Shown: piece after piece, positions 11,265 through 22,540 of the stretch
Layout of the letters: each line of letters starts with the position of its first letter
Position numbering within the stretch: position 1 is the stretch's first letter
Assembly: GCF_036323735.1 (NCBI RefSeq)
Contig: NC_086031.1
Coordinates: 32,228,225-32,292,224 of the forward strand
Source of the DNA: Rattus norvegicus
Taxonomy: Eukaryota > Chordata > Mammalia > Rodentia > Muridae
DNA: 64,000 nucleotides
Direction: 5' to 3'
Notes under the pieces: generated by a model
The model's input: only the letters and a program-made list of their open reading frames with translations
What the model was told of the DNA's origin: nothing
Database searches by the model: none
Translations under genes and position numbers: made by a program

Positions 11265-11468
11265 GTTATTAGATGTATTTTATGTGTCTGAATGTTCTCT
11301 GTGCTTGCATGTGTGTATGTGTGCCTGGTTCCCACCAAGTTGAGAAGAATGTGTCAGATTACCTGAAGTGGAGTTGTGAATGCTTATAAGGCACCAGGTG
11401 AATGCCGAGAGCCTCTGGAAGTGGCTCCACGTGATCTTAACCACTGAGCCATCTCTCTGTCCAAGCCC
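11265..11468 (-). mobile_element. B3 SINE (minus)
   Basis: The reverse body ends cttaaccactgagccatctc (the head of the SINE). The tail part is TG-rich at the left. Confidence 0.75.
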
Positions 11469-11846
11469 TCACCCACCCCCTTAAAAATAAAAGTGTATGC
11501 ATTTAGTTTGGATGCCAGCCTTTTAATGACTATTCTGGTATATATTGACTGACTCCACTCAGAAACAGTCTGTGCATATGAAGAGCCGACTGTATTTCAG
11601 GGAGGGGCTATTTATTCGACAACATCCAGAGCCAGGGTACCTGTTCTTCAGCTGCACAGCAGGCCTAGTTTGCCAAGGCTTTGCATAGAAGCAAATTAGA
11701 GCTGGTGGGTGATGGCTCACACAAGAAATGCCAGTGCTAAAGATGTTGGGGGGAAATATTAAGCAATTACAGAGGAACAGGGACCAGGAATCTGGTCCAG
11801 TTTACTTCCTGTAGGCATCTTAGCACTGAATGTAAGAGATGCTGTG

Positions 11847-12019
11847 CGATGGAGGGATGGCTCAGTGGTTAAGAGCACTGACTGCTCTTCCAGAGGTCCT
11901 GAGTTCAAATCCCAGCAACCACATGGTGGCTCACAACCACCTGTAATGAGTTCTGATGCCCTCTTCTGGTGTGTCTGAAGACAGTGACAGTGTACTCAAC
12001 ATACATAAAATAAGAATAA
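11847..12019 (+). mobile_element. B2 SINE (plus) with intact target duplication
   Basis: A near-consensus B2 body is flanked by exact 15-bp direct repeats gtaagagatgctgtg (11832-11846 and 12020-12034). The perfect duplication indicates a fairly young insertion. Confidence 0.93.
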
Positions 12020-12458
12020 GTAAGAGATGCTGTGGTGCAGCAGTGAAGAGCAGGTGCTACGTGAAATGAATGCAGTGGTCTGGAGGTCAGTACAACTGCA
12101 CTTAACAAGAGCGAGTGTCAATACTGCCAATAATTTATTCTAAGGAAAGAGCTCAGCAAAAGAAAAGAATGGTGTTAATCCCACAAAGTGACATATTTAA
12201 GTATTATCTGCAACCTTTTGGAAAAGGTGGATAATTGAGTTATTAAAGCATGAGTAAAGAGTTACACATGATCACCACTGAACTTTATCTACACATAAAT
12301 TGCTTATACAGTGAAGAAAACAAAATGTCAATTGTATGTATCCTGGAATTCCCATTTTTGCAAAATCTACACATAGAGAAGGACAGAAAAGAAATACACA
12401 CAAAAAAAGTAAAATTGGAGGGCTGACAAGGTGGCTCAGAGGGCAAAAATACTGCTCT

Positions 12459-12538
12459 ATTATTATTATTATTATTATTATTATTATCATCATCATCATC
12501 ATCATTATCATTATTACCATTATCATTATTATTATTAG
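12459..12538. repeat. (ATT)n/(ATC)n microsatellite
   Basis: A trinucleotide array with an ATC block in the middle. It abuts a truncated B2-like head (about 12420-12455). Confidence 0.93.
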
Positions 12539-12603
12539 TTTTCTAAAGAAATAGTTCCATTAAAGAAATAGTTGCTTAGAAAATGTAGTGTAATTATGTT
12601 TTT

Positions 12604-12822
12604 AAGATTTTTTTTTTTAAATTTTTATTTTATTTTCCATGTATGACTGTTTTGCCTGCATGTATGCTTTGCCCACACAGAGGCCAGGAGAAGCTGTTGG
12701 GGATCCTCTGGAACTAGAGTCATTGTGTGGTTGTGAGGTACCCAACATGAGTGCTGAGAACTGAACCTGGATCCAATGCAAAAGCAGTTTATGTTCTTAC
12801 CACTGAGCCATCTCTCAGCCCC
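12604..12822 (-). mobile_element. B3 SINE (minus)
   Basis: Reverse B3 with a T/A-rich tail, gaggccaggagaagctgttg, and a head ending accactgagccatctctcag. Confidence 0.8.
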
Positions 12823-12829
12823 TATAAGT

Positions 12830-13747
12830 TTCTAAGCACTCTAAGTGACATTTCATTGTAGCCATGCTGTACTTTTTAAGAGAGTTACAGAGTCACCCAC
12901 AAATTACCTACTACCCAGGACACTGCTATTAAGGTATAGCCTACACCTTTTTGGTCTTATTTCCTACAGGCCTATCTCTGTATTATTTATCTCTGTATCT
13001 TAAATGTATTAGTAAATCTTATTTATAAGTGTCAATGTGAGATGCATTCTAGATCTTTTATGAAGTATGACACAGAGAGTTGCAAGTGTGGGTTCACACA
13101 GGTATCTGTAGACCAGCATATACAGTACCATTAGACCCGGTAGCCAAGGTGAGCACAACCTCAGTGTGGATCGGCACACTGAGATGATGATGTAAAGATG
13201 TGACAGACGTCGTCAAAAGGAAAGAAATCTGTGCTGTGCTCTGACCTAAATGAACTTTAAATAATGCCACGTGAAACCAGCCTCATGTAGAAGGGCAAAG
13301 ATTTGATGTTTCCTTTACATGAGATACCTAGGATAGACAGGTTTGTAGGAAACACAATCAAGGTCTGTGAGGCAGGGGAGTTGTTATCTATTAAGTGTGG
13401 GGGTTTTGCAGGGATAATGAGAAAGTTTGGTGTGTACATGGTGTTGATGGTTATACAACGTAGTGAATGTATTACTGTCACCAACCGTATGATTATGGAT
13501 GGTTGGGATGATAGGTTATATGTAATTAGCACAACTTTTAAAAGCATACAAACAGAATAAGAGTTGTATCTTGTTAGCAGCACAAATAGAGTTGTGTGGG
13601 AATCTCCAAATACACTCTGCATTCCTGGAAATCACGTCCAGGTGGGGAAATAGGCTGCCCGTTGCCAGCCCAGACTTGTCCACATAACACTGTCATGTGG
13701 GTGCTGAGCAGGCTCCTGTGCCTAAGGTAAAGGCCTGGTACCATGCC
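12830..13747. other. Unique intron sequence
   Basis: AT-rich intron with overlapping open frames on both strands (13257-13622) that resemble no known protein. Confidence 0.5.
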
Positions 13748-14119
13748 CTAGTTTCTATTGCTGTGAATGAACACCGTGAGCAAAAGCAGCTTAGGAGGAA
13801 AAGGCTTCTTTCTGCTTACAGTTCCATGGCACAGACCACTCCTGAAGGAAGTCAGGGCAGGAGCTGATGCAGCAGCCATGCAGGAGTGCTGCTCACTGAC
13901 TTGTTCTTCATGGCTTGTTCAGCCTGCTTTCTTATAACACCCAGAGGCACCAGCCAGAGGTAGCATCCCCTACAATGGGAGAGGCCCTCTCACATTAATC
14001 ATTGGTTAAGGAAATGTACCACAGGCTTGCCTATAGGTCAGTCCGCTAGAGTCATTTTCTCAGTTAAGGTTCCCTCTTCGCACATGATTCTCTGTTGTTG
14101 ACATTTAACTGGCCAGCAC
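13748..14119 (-). mobile_element. ERVL-MaLR (MT-type) solo LTR, minus
   Basis: Starts tagtttctattgctgtgaat, contains cttataacacccagaggcac and the taatcattggttaaggaaat segment, and ends near ggccagcac, all in reverse of the usual LTR. Same family as the copy at 3115-3442 and more complete. Confidence 0.72.
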
Positions 14120-14630
14120 TGCAAGACTGTCACAAACATGCCAGAGACCACTGAAAGTCAACTGTTAAGACAGACTCAGGAGGAAAAACAAAGTCCAGTA
14201 CAGATCTCCAGAGAGCAGAAGAGTGATTGTGGGTGGGAGATAGTCCTATGGCTCAAGGTTAGAGGTGATTTTGAGATGATCTGGCTTCACCCCCATGATT
14301 GTTTCAAAGTATCTACAAACCAAGAGGCTGGTTCAGACTGCTTTGGGTTTCGGCTCTGAGCTTTTGCCACGTGCGTATTATCAACTTACTTTTGAGAAGC
14401 TCCTGCTCTTGGCATTGGAGCCAGAAGCCACAGAAGTCTGACACAGACACAGGCTTCTCAAGAATGGACAATGAAGGACACACCTCTCGCTATCCAAGGA
14501 GCTCTTTAGACTCCATGGTAGTGATCCTTCAGAAAACTCAGAGTACAATGAATCATCAAACAACAAAGAAAAGGAGCTTTAATATATAAGCAGATGGAGG
14601 AATGTTCTATTAGATAGAAAGCAATGGCTT
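14120..14630. other. Unique intron sequence
   Basis: No repeat or exon recognised. Confidence 0.5.
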
Positions 14631-14632
14631 GG

Positions 14633-14760
14633 AGCTGGGGATACAGCTCCATGCATAAGAGCCTTGCTGTTCTTCCAGATATGGTTCCCAGCATATCAGG
14701 CAGCTCCCAATTACCTGTAACTCTAAATCCAGGGAAGAGCACCCTCTTCTGACCTCCATA
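14633..14760 (+). mobile_element. B2/B3 SINE (plus)
   Basis: Head with agctggggatacagctccat; the right part reads agagcaccctcttctgacct, leading into a CTGT-rich repeat. Confidence 0.7.
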
Positions 14761-14762
14761 AG

Positions 14763-14827
14763 CTCTCTGTCTGTCTGTCTCTGTCTCTGTCTCTGTGTCT
14801 GTGTCTCTGTGTCTGGCTGTCTGTCTC
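14763..14827 (+). repeat. (CTGT)n/(CTCTGT)n microsatellite
   Basis: Imperfect CTGT and CTCTGT units grown from the tail of the preceding SINE. Confidence 0.88.
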
Positions 14828-14942
14828 AAAAATGTTTTAAATAAAATTAAATACCAATAGCTGTCCTTTTGTCATCAGCTAGCTTGCAAATGGAAATCTC
14901 TGGCCCCTCTAAGAAATTTCTAAACATAAAAAAAAAAAAAAG

Positions 14943-15055
14943 TGTGGACTGGGCATGGTAGTACAGACCTTTAATCCCAGCACTTGGGTGACTCTGTGGA
15001 TCTGAGTTCAAGGCCAGCCAGGATTACATCGTAACACCCTGTGAAAAAAAAAGAA
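14943..15055 (+). mobile_element. B1 SINE (plus)
   Basis: Contains ctgggcatggtagtacagac, tttaatcccagcacttgggt and an A-rich end after taacaccctgtg. An upstream A run lies at 14929-14941. Confidence 0.88.
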
Positions 15056-15161
15056 GCCCAGGGTTGTGGGGGCGAGGGGACAGAAGGAGGAAGGGGGAAG
15101 GAAGGATGGAAGTGAACAAGTGTGGGAGAAGGTTCTAGATTGACTTTATGCTGTGTTCTAG

Positions 15162-15405
15162 GTGTCCCGAGATGGAGGAGCAGCCTCACCCGCCACCGAG
15201 GGCCGGGGAGGTAGTGAGGTAGAAGGAGGCAGGATGGCTTTGGACAACAAGACCTCCCTGCTCAACACACAGCCTCCACGTGCCTTTCCGGGGCCAAGAG
15301 CACGGGAGTACAACCCGTATCCCTACTCTGACACCATCAACACCTATGACAAGACGGCTCTGAAGGAAGCAGTGTTTGACGATGACATGGAGCAGCTCCG
15401 AGATG
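15162..15405 (+). CDS. Clasp1: Clasp1 coding exon (244 nt)
   Basis: The acceptor ttctag is followed by 81 whole codons (VSRDGGAASP ... FDDDMEQLRD) plus one nucleotide of a Val codon completed by the next exon. The peptide is disordered, Gly/Pro-rich linker followed by the conserved EYNPYPYSDTINTYDK and ALKEAVFDDDMEQL segments that lead into the C-terminal domain. The donor after G is gtttgt, a poor match to consensus. An identical gtttgt follows 9 nt later, and its use would insert Gly-Leu-Ser in frame. Confidence 0.97.
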
Positions 15406-16372
15406 GTTTGTCTGGTTTGTCTGCTTGCCTCCCCACGCCCTCCTTTGCCACCTACACCCCTCACTCTGTCATCCCAGCCTGTGCACCCTGACAGACACAA
15501 GTAGAAAGAGGGGGTCTGTCCTGGTCCACTATTGCCCAGAACTGCTTGTTGAGTCCCTGCTGTGCGATTAGGCCTAGGAAGGTCCCCGTGAGTAGAAGCC
15601 TATGTGGACTTCTCCTCAGTATGTCTACACTCTGTGCATGGAGGCTCTGCCACTGGAACTCTGCTGAATGAAGAGATTGACCAGGGCATGCAGCAGGGCA
15701 CAGGCATCTTACACACGCTCTATGTGAAGGCCCTGGCCCACAACTGTCCCAGCTCTTAGTCCTGAAGGTGAAGTCCCAAGGCCATGACAAGACTTGCCTC
15801 TTCCTCACGGTGTTCCCAGACTATGCCGTGCTGTCCTAGAGGTAGGAGGCAGGGATCTGACAGCACTTAACTTGCCTTACATTATTTTCAGCACTCAGCT
15901 AAGAAGTATATGCCCATTAACTCCTGAGATTACAGATCTCATTTTACAGGTTACAAAATAGATTCAGAAAGATTAAAATACTTGCCCAAAATATAACATA
16001 GGTATGTGTCTGGGATTTTCTGTGAGTCCCACGTCAAGACCAGTATTCAGGGACAGAGAATGTGGCTGAGGGATTGAGTCGTGCTTGGTACCCTGAGGCA
16101 GGGCCAAGGCTAAACCTAAGGCCAGTGCCCACCAGTGAGTGAGCTGCATGAGTGGCTTGATGGTGTTTGTCCCAGCAACTTACATTTTCCGTCCTCTACC
16201 TCACTCATTACATTCACCCGCTCTGTCCTAGTGCAACTCCACATGATTTTTCTTTCCAATTGTACATCTGGTTTGTTTGACTAGGGTTTGAATGGATAAT
16301 TAAGTAAATCAAGATTCTAAATAATTAACACCTGCTTGAATGCCTTCTGTAATCATGAAATGCTTGGGTCAT
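15406..16372. other. Unique intron sequence
   Basis: No repeat recognised. Open frames on the minus strand here are non-coding by context. Confidence 0.55.
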
Positions 16373-16604
16373 CCTGCTGAGAAGAAAGCAAGGGAAGCAA
16401 GGCAAACTTCCTGGGTGTTTGCTCCCCCTGTTGGGTTACAGAGTGAGCACACATTAGAGGGGGCTGCTCTGTGAGGAGGGTTCAAGGCCTGCTGAGAAGA
16501 AAGCAAGGGAAGCAAGGCAAACTTCCTGGGTGTTTGCTCCCCCTGTTGGGTTACAGAGTGAGCACACATTAGAGGGGGCTGCTCTGTGAGGAGGGTTCAA
16601 GGCC
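16373..16604. repeat. Perfect 115-bp tandem duplication
   Basis: The unit beginning cctgctgagaagaaagcaag occurs at 16373-16487 and again at 16488-16602 without a mismatch that I can find, plus two bases of a third. It is not a known SINE or LTR. Confidence 0.95.
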
Positions 16605-17710
16605 CACAGGGAATAAAGGACCTGATACTATGGAGTTCTGTGGTAGAAGACAGTTCTCCAGGTGTCCAGAACAAAAGTGGCATCAGGGGTCAGAAACAGT
16701 CCTGGAACTGTCTTTTCCCTGAATTTGCCACGAGCTGGTCCCTGGAGTAAGGCTGGGGTGGCCATGCTCGCTGTGACCTGTGCTTTCTGCCAGAAGTGGA
16801 TGGCATTTTCATTTGCTTGCGAAGTTGCTTCACCACTTCCTTCTCCATGCTTGATCTTGACCAGAGATAAGAGTGTCCGTTGTTTTTATCCAGCACCATG
16901 TAAGGAAAAGGAGAATGGTGGGGTGGCAAGGAGGAATAAGAAGCTGTCTGTGTTTGGAGCTTCCTTATGTGCTTGCCCCCTGATCTCAGAAGCTAAAGAA
17001 ATATGCAAATATGCCTCAAGAGAAAGCTTGTGGGGGCTTGTTTCCACTGTCAGTTCCCCATCCCCCCTGTTTGAAGTTGAGTTTTCACAACTGAGGGCTC
17101 TTATATGAGTATGGTCAGGGAAAGAGGTACCTCTGAGCCAATAGGCAGAATTCAGACCCCTGCTGGTAACCGTGCTAGTGGAAATGAGCAGGCTTTGCAG
17201 TCCTCAGTAGTCTGGACACTTTGACTGGCGTTGGTTATTATGTCGGGTCCCAAGCTCTGCACGTCCCAGAATAGAGCAGATGTTAGGCAGTGTGATAGTG
17301 ACAGTCTTGGGGGAACGTGTGGATGTATGTGAGGATTGGAGGGCCTTGGGAGAGTGTTTGCACTGGAATGAGCCTCCTGCAGGCAAGAGGTCAGTAGCTT
17401 GAGACTGTGATAGTAGAAGAAAGTTTGGGAAAAGATGAGTCTCAAGCACTTAGAATTTTTTTTAATCTCTATGTAAAAATGGAAAGTGAAAAATGGTAAG
17501 GAAGGGAGGACTCACAGGACACTGGTGACATACAGCTGCCTGGCACTCTGTTCTCACAGCGTGGTAAAAATGTTGGAGGTATACAACAGGAAGCTGGCAG
17601 CCAAGCAGGGTAGAGTAGGAGAGGAAAGTATAGCATCTATCTCTGTGGTAGAAAAGAGCATGCCAGGAGCCCTGTGGCCAACATCTGAGGTACCATGTGT
17701 CTCTCCCCAG
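16605..17710. other. Unique intron sequence before the next exon
   Basis: No repeat recognised. Long open frames on both strands overlap the following exon but are not supported as genes. Confidence 0.55.
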
Positions 17711-17901
17711 TGCCCATTGACCACTCGGACCTGGTGGCTGACTTGCTGAAAGAGCTGTCCAACCACAACGAGCGTGTGGAGGAGCGGAAGGGCGCACTCC
17801 TGGAGCTGCTTAAGATCACCAGGGAGGACAGCCTGGGCGTGTGGGAGGAGCACTTCAAGACCATCCTGCTGCTGCTGCTGGAAACTCTCGGAGACAAAGA
17901 C
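17711..17901 (+). CDS. Clasp1: Clasp1 coding exon (191 nt), start of C-terminal domain
   Basis: Acceptor ctctccccag. Two nucleotides complete the Val codon and 63 codons follow (PIDHSDLVAD ... LLLETLGDKD). Donor gtaggc. The peptide begins the HEAT/TOG-like C-terminal domain: helices around DLVADLLKELSNHNERVEER and WEEHFKTILLLLLETLG are nearly invariant between CLASP1 and CLASP2. In this family the region recruits CLIP-170/115 and cortical or kinetochore partners. Confidence 0.98.
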
Positions 17902-18257
17902 GTAGGCACTTCCATAGCCCCTTCCACATGGTGGTGTTATGATACCTTCCCCAATCCGGGTTGACCAGCTTTCCTCTGTGGGTTCTGAGCCTGACTTATA
18001 CCAAATTAAGTATTCATCTGGGTTCCACATAGTTCCTGAGTACTCACTAGCCTACAACAGCCACCCCAGCTCATGTGTAGACCCAAGTCTCCCTGTAACT
18101 GGCTGTGCACCCAGTCCATGAAACAAACACCTTCCTGAGCCTAGATACTATAATACAGAAATGTCCTAAACCCCATTCGCATAGAAGGTGATCCTCCACA
18201 GTGCATCTTCACGAGTTCCACTTTTATTTCAAGTGAAATAAAGAATTCAGAAGTTCG

Positions 18258-18447
18258 TTTTTAAATTTTTAAACTAATTTATTCAATTTTGTATGTGTGT
18301 GTGTATGCATATGTGGACACATACATACACATGGAGGTCAGAGAACAGTTTGCAAGAGTCACTTTTTTGGGTGAGTTTTTGGAATTAAACTCAGGCCATT
18401 GAACTCAGTGGCAAACACCTTTCCCACTAAGCCATCTTGCCTGCCCA
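18258..18447 (-). mobile_element. B3 SINE (minus)
   Basis: A TG-rich tail part is followed by catggaggtcagagaacagt and a head ending ctaagccatcttgcctgccc. Confidence 0.82.
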
Positions 18448-19707
18448 GAGTATATTTTTTAAAGGCCTTAAGTGCTGCCTTTCAGGAAGTTTCTGCTCAC
18501 CCTGTACCTGTGTTAGAGCTAATGTTAGCAGGGCACATGGCAGGTTCCCAGGCTGTATTAATAGCTGTAAAACCAAGCCTTCATGCTGGGGCATTTGAAT
18601 GTCACAGACAAGGCTTTGAAGCATGCCTGGGCTGTGAATATACCTGATTCTTGTAGCTAACACTGGTGGAAGTGGATCCAGATGGGAGAGGTGACCTAGT
18701 AAGAATCTCGCCTTCTACTGTGAAATAGCCACCAACAGACTCAAAGGACAGCTGGGATGAAGCTTCATAGTAGGGGTCCATCTTTCCACATTAGTTTTGC
18801 ATGGCCTAGCAGAAACAGCTAGAGCACAGGGCTGGGAGGAGTCCCAAGAAACTAGCACGGGTCATAGGCCAAACCCAGGGTCACAGTGATAGTGACTGCT
18901 GGCCGCAGGGGAACAGACAGTGAATGCTGCCTGCCCTGGAATTGCTTTCTAATTCTTGGGATTAAAGGTGGAGTTTAGGGATAAGCAAAGATAGGGAATG
19001 GTAACAAAGGGCCCACGCCAACTTTTCTTCAAAGTACTGTCTAAAGAGGCAGTTACACTTGGCTGGGCTCCTGGGGGAGATGGGATGATGTCATGTGGAG
19101 GGCAGGTGCTTTGTGTGTGAGTTTGCACAGTGCACAGTTGAGTGACAAGGAATCAGGATGTGCTTCTTGGCTCTGTTTGCAGTAAACTCTGCTCTCCTTT
19201 CTTGAGATTCAGCGTCTGTTTGGAATGGCTTTCCTCCAGACACATGACTGGAGCCTTTAACAACTTGAGCCCTGTTGCACAGGTGACCTCATCACCCAGA
19301 AGGTCAGGAACAAACATGGGTCTCCAGCTGACCTCAGAGGCTTCACAGCCTGGCAGGCCTGTCCATGAAAGGATTGGGTGCTTTGGGTTCATCCCCGTGC
19401 CTGTTTCACACAAGGATGACTCATGAACCAAAGCTTCAGGAAGTCTAGAAAGGACAGGGACTAACCATGAATTAGGTGTGCCATCTTTACTTGATCTGCC
19501 AGCCTCTCCACATGTCCTAAAGGTGCCACCTATATCAGTGCCTGCTCTCTTGGAGTTGACTGTCCAGGAGCCCATGTTGAGTAGACTTGTGATCTATGTA
19601 GAAGGGCCTGTTAGAGACCAGGGTACATAGAACGGGCCTAGCCTGTGGGCCCATGCATGCTGTGGGCATGTACTTTTGGGTGACGTTTCCTTTCCTCTCA
19701 CACCTAG
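18448..19707. other. Unique intron sequence
   Basis: No clear repeat, ending in the pyrimidine-rich acceptor of the next exon. Confidence 0.55.
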
Positions 19708-19836
19708 CATTCCATTCGAGCTCTGGCACTGAGAGTTTTACGGGAGATTCTGAGAAACCAGCCAGCAAGATTCAAAAACTACGCAGAACTGACGATCATG
19801 AAGACTCTGGAAGCCCACAAAGACTCCCACAAGGAG
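19708..19836 (+). CDS. Clasp1: Clasp1 coding exon (129 nt)
   Basis: The acceptor cacctag is followed by 43 complete codons (HSIRALALRV ... MKTLEAHKDS HKE), phase 0 at both ends. The donor is gtgagc. The peptide is a HEAT-repeat helix pair with the motif RALALRVLREILRNQPARF, nearly identical in CLASP2. The donor and the last 9 nt of the exon are duplicated 41 bp downstream. Confidence 0.98.
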
Positions 19837-19909
19837 GTGAGCTAGCCCTGTGGCCATGTGCCTGCAGGCACAAGGAGGTGAGCTAGCCCTGCGGCCATGT
19901 GCCAGCAGG
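19828..19909. repeat. 41-bp tandem duplication spanning a splice donor
   Basis: The unit cacaaggaggtgagctagcc plus about 21 more bases occurs twice (19828-19868 and 19869-19909) with about three differences. The real donor GT is at 19837 and its copy at 19878. Confidence 0.93.
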
Positions 19910-20156
19910 ACTGGGTGGAAAGGCAGGACCCAAAATGAAATCTCATGCTTATGAGTTCTTTTCCCTTTGACTTGGCCTGGGTTGTCGGGAGTAAAATTCC
20001 TACTGCTGACATTAGAGTGGACTGCCACTTTTTTTCTTAACCTCAATTGTGCAGTTCTCAAGTATGCATTTCATAGATAACAGTATTGAATATGTCAGTG
20101 TCAGAAGGTTAGACACACGACAAAAGACGAACTTGCAGTAAGATGAAAGTGAGCTA

Positions 20157-20345
20157 AGGAGGCTGGAGAGAGACGCCTCTGCAGTTAGAGCACTGGCTGC
20201 TGCTCCACAAGGCTCACGGTGGATTCCCAACACCGACATGGCAGCTCACAACTATCTGTAGCTCCTATTCCAGGGGATTTGACACCCTCTTCTGACCTCC
20301 AACGGCACGGCATATGTGCAGGCAAGATAGCATACACATAGTTTT
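20157..20345 (+). mobile_element. B3 SINE (plus)
   Basis: Head aggaggctggagagagacgc; right part ttgacaccctcttctgacct, ending in a T/A-rich run. Confidence 0.8.
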
Positions 20346-20482
20346 TTTTATTATTATTACATTTCTACTGAACTAAGCCAAGATGATAGTTAAACCATCC
20401 AGCCAGAGCCTGTCTTTGTAAATTGGGCATCCCACTATTAAAAACCTTTTCAGTGTACTCTTAAATATAAGTTATAATTTAC

Positions 20483-20667
20483 TGGGCTGGAGAGATGGCT
20501 CAGTGGTTAAGAGCACTAACTGCTCTTCCAGAGGTCCTGAGTTCAATTCCCAGCAACCACATGGTGGCTCTCAACCGTCTGTAATGAGATCTGATGCCCT
20601 CTTGCCTTGTTGTATCTGAAGACAGCAACACTGTACTCATATAAATAAAATAAATAATTTTTTTTTA
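20483..20667 (+). mobile_element. B2 SINE (plus)
   Basis: Near-consensus B2 from gggctggagagatggctcag to the taaataaaataaat tail. Confidence 0.93.
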
Positions 20668-21032
20668 AATTACTATTTTTTCTTTGAAAAATGGTTTAGA
20701 AAATATGAGGTTCTCTAAAATGGCCCAGGAAAAGAGTGAAAAAAATCTCCTGCTTCAGATAAATTTCTCAGTACTCTGTCAGTGTAGGAGTCTTCTAACC
20801 AGAAAGCACCATACTACTATCACAGTGACCCAAGGATGCCAGCAAGACACAGTGTTCTGAGGTACGGTGTTGGCAGGCCTTCCGCTTTGCCTGTCTGGGC
20901 TCACCTTGACTCTATGCCCTTGCAGCCTCCTCCTGCAACCGCTGGCTGTCACGTGGTCAGGAGCAGCTTACCTGTATATTTAGATTTGGGGTTTGGTCTT
21001 CATCTTGAAAATTCTTCAGGTCTTTTTCTTTC

Positions 21033-21045
21033 CTGTTTCTTTCTT

Positions 21046-21077
<32 letters not shown>

Positions 21078-21124
21078 CGTGCGTGCGTGCGTGTGTGCGT
21101 GTGTGTGTGTGTGCGCGCGCGTAC
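21033..21124. repeat. (TTTC)(TC)n(TG)n(CG)n composite microsatellite
   Basis: A pyrimidine block passes into TG, TGCG and a pure CGCGCG block. The alternating purine-pyrimidine part is a classic Z-DNA candidate. Confidence 0.93.
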
Positions 21125-21310
21125 ACACTTATGTATGTGTATGTGTACAAGTGTGCCTGTGAGGGCGAGAAGTCACCCTTGGATGTTCTTCATTTATTGT
21201 CCACCCTTTATTTTGAGACAGAAATAGAAAAAAATAAATCTACAGATCCCACAGGACTGTCCACCGCCTCAGTCCTGGTACTAAAAGTGCCACCACTCCT
21301 GGCTTTTTAA

Positions 21311-21497
21311 GTCTTTTTTTTTTTTTTAAAGATTGATTGATTGATTGATTATAAATACACTGTAGCTGTCTTCAGACACACCAGGAGAGAGCATCCGATC
21401 CCATTACAGATGGTTGCGAGCCACCATGTGGTGGCTGGGAATTGAACTCAGGACCTCTGGAAGAGCAGACAGTGCTTCGGAGCCATCTCTCCAGCCC
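21311..21497 (-). mobile_element. B2 SINE (minus) with 10-bp target duplication
   Basis: Reverse B2 body flanked by ggctttttaa at 21301-21310 and 21498-21507. The tail carries a short GATT repeat. It is inserted into older SINE sequence. Confidence 0.9.
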
Positions 21498-21507
21498 GGC
21501 TTTTTAA

Positions 21508-21668
21508 TTCTCAGTGAGTGTGTGCAGGTATGCTCATGCTGCTGGATACATGCAGGTGAAGGTCAGAGGGCAATCTCAGAAGCCAGTTTCTTTTTTAATG
21601 CACATTCTGGAGATTAAACTTAAGTCTTTGTGCAGAGGCCTTAGCAACTGAGCCCTCTCTCTTATTTT
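21508..21668 (-). mobile_element. B3/B4 SINE fragment (minus)
   Basis: Shows gtgaaggtcagagggcaatc and a degenerate head ending caactgagccctctctctta. The left part of the same old element may continue before the B2 at about 21200-21300. Confidence 0.65.
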
Positions 21669-21936
21669 AACCCACGTTCTCCTCCCCTGGCCTCATTGTC
21701 TTAGGGAAGATTACTTAGCTGCACATGCAGTTCGTGTGGTGGCTGTACAGTGGTGTCATGTCTCTCTCGTCTTAGTATATTTTCCTGTCCTTACATGTAG
21801 TGCTGTGACCCAAGACTGGCTTAGAATGGATCCACTTGTTTTGAGGATCCAGTTTCTATGTCTGTCACCCAAAGGCAATGTCTGCTTTCCTGAGTGATCA
21901 ACACTTCTAAGTGTGCTTGTTCCTGGGGCCTCTCTT

Positions 21937-22113
21937 TTTTATTATTATTGTTTTTTAAGACTTATTTTATATATATGTGAGTACACTGTCACTGTCTCAG
22001 ACACACCAGAAGAGGGCACTGGATCCAATTACAGACGGTTGTGAGCCACCATGTGGTTGCTAGGAGTTGAACTCAGGACTTCTTCCAGAGCAGTCTTAAC
22101 CACTGAACCATCT
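21937..22113 (-). mobile_element. B2 SINE (minus) with 15-bp target duplication
   Basis: Reverse B2 flanked by exact copies of cctggggcctctctt at 21922-21936 and 22114-22128. Confidence 0.92.
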
Positions 22114-22261
22114 CCTGGGGCCTCTCTTAAGGTGGTGGTTTTAAATTTCACAATGAAACCCAGGCTGGCTCAAACAGAACTGCTCTAAGAGACTGACTCT
22201 GACTTCTAGAAACCCAACATTTGAAAACTAAAATACATCTTAAAAGTTACTAGAGGTCCAA

Positions 22262-22520
22262 AGAAGTCACTCAGAGGACAAACCTCACTGCATGAGGTCC
22301 TAAGTAAAGCCAGGGTTTATCACATGCATGTGCTCCCATTGCCCCTATGGCAAGATATGAAACAGAGACAGCGGAGTCTCTAAGTTCACAAGGCAATGAG
22401 ACTATCTCACACAACCGCAAAGTGTATGAGAGACCCTGGTGCAAACAAGGTGGGAGACAGGAATGACGCCGGAAAGTTGTTCTCTTGAGCTCCTCATGTT
22501 CACTATGACACACTTACATA
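22262..22520 (+). mobile_element. B4-type SINE (plus)
   Basis: A degenerate head, a B1-like middle (about 22380-22440, ending agagaccctggtgcaaa) and a tail with gttgttctcttgagctcctc and CA-rich sequence. Confidence 0.55.
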
Positions 22521-22540
22521 CACAGACATCCAGGTATAGG

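Noticed and set aside
13257..13622. 121-codon minus-strand ORF
   Set aside because: It has no family resemblance and no splice context. The AT-rich intron composition leaves few stops in this frame.
16369..16569. Minus-strand ORF with an internal peptide repeat
   Set aside because: It is just the 115-bp tandem duplication read in shifted frames.
17462..18030. Overlapping minus-strand ORFs of 96-158 codons
   Set aside because: They are antisense shadows of the Clasp1 exon at 17711-17901 and its flanks.
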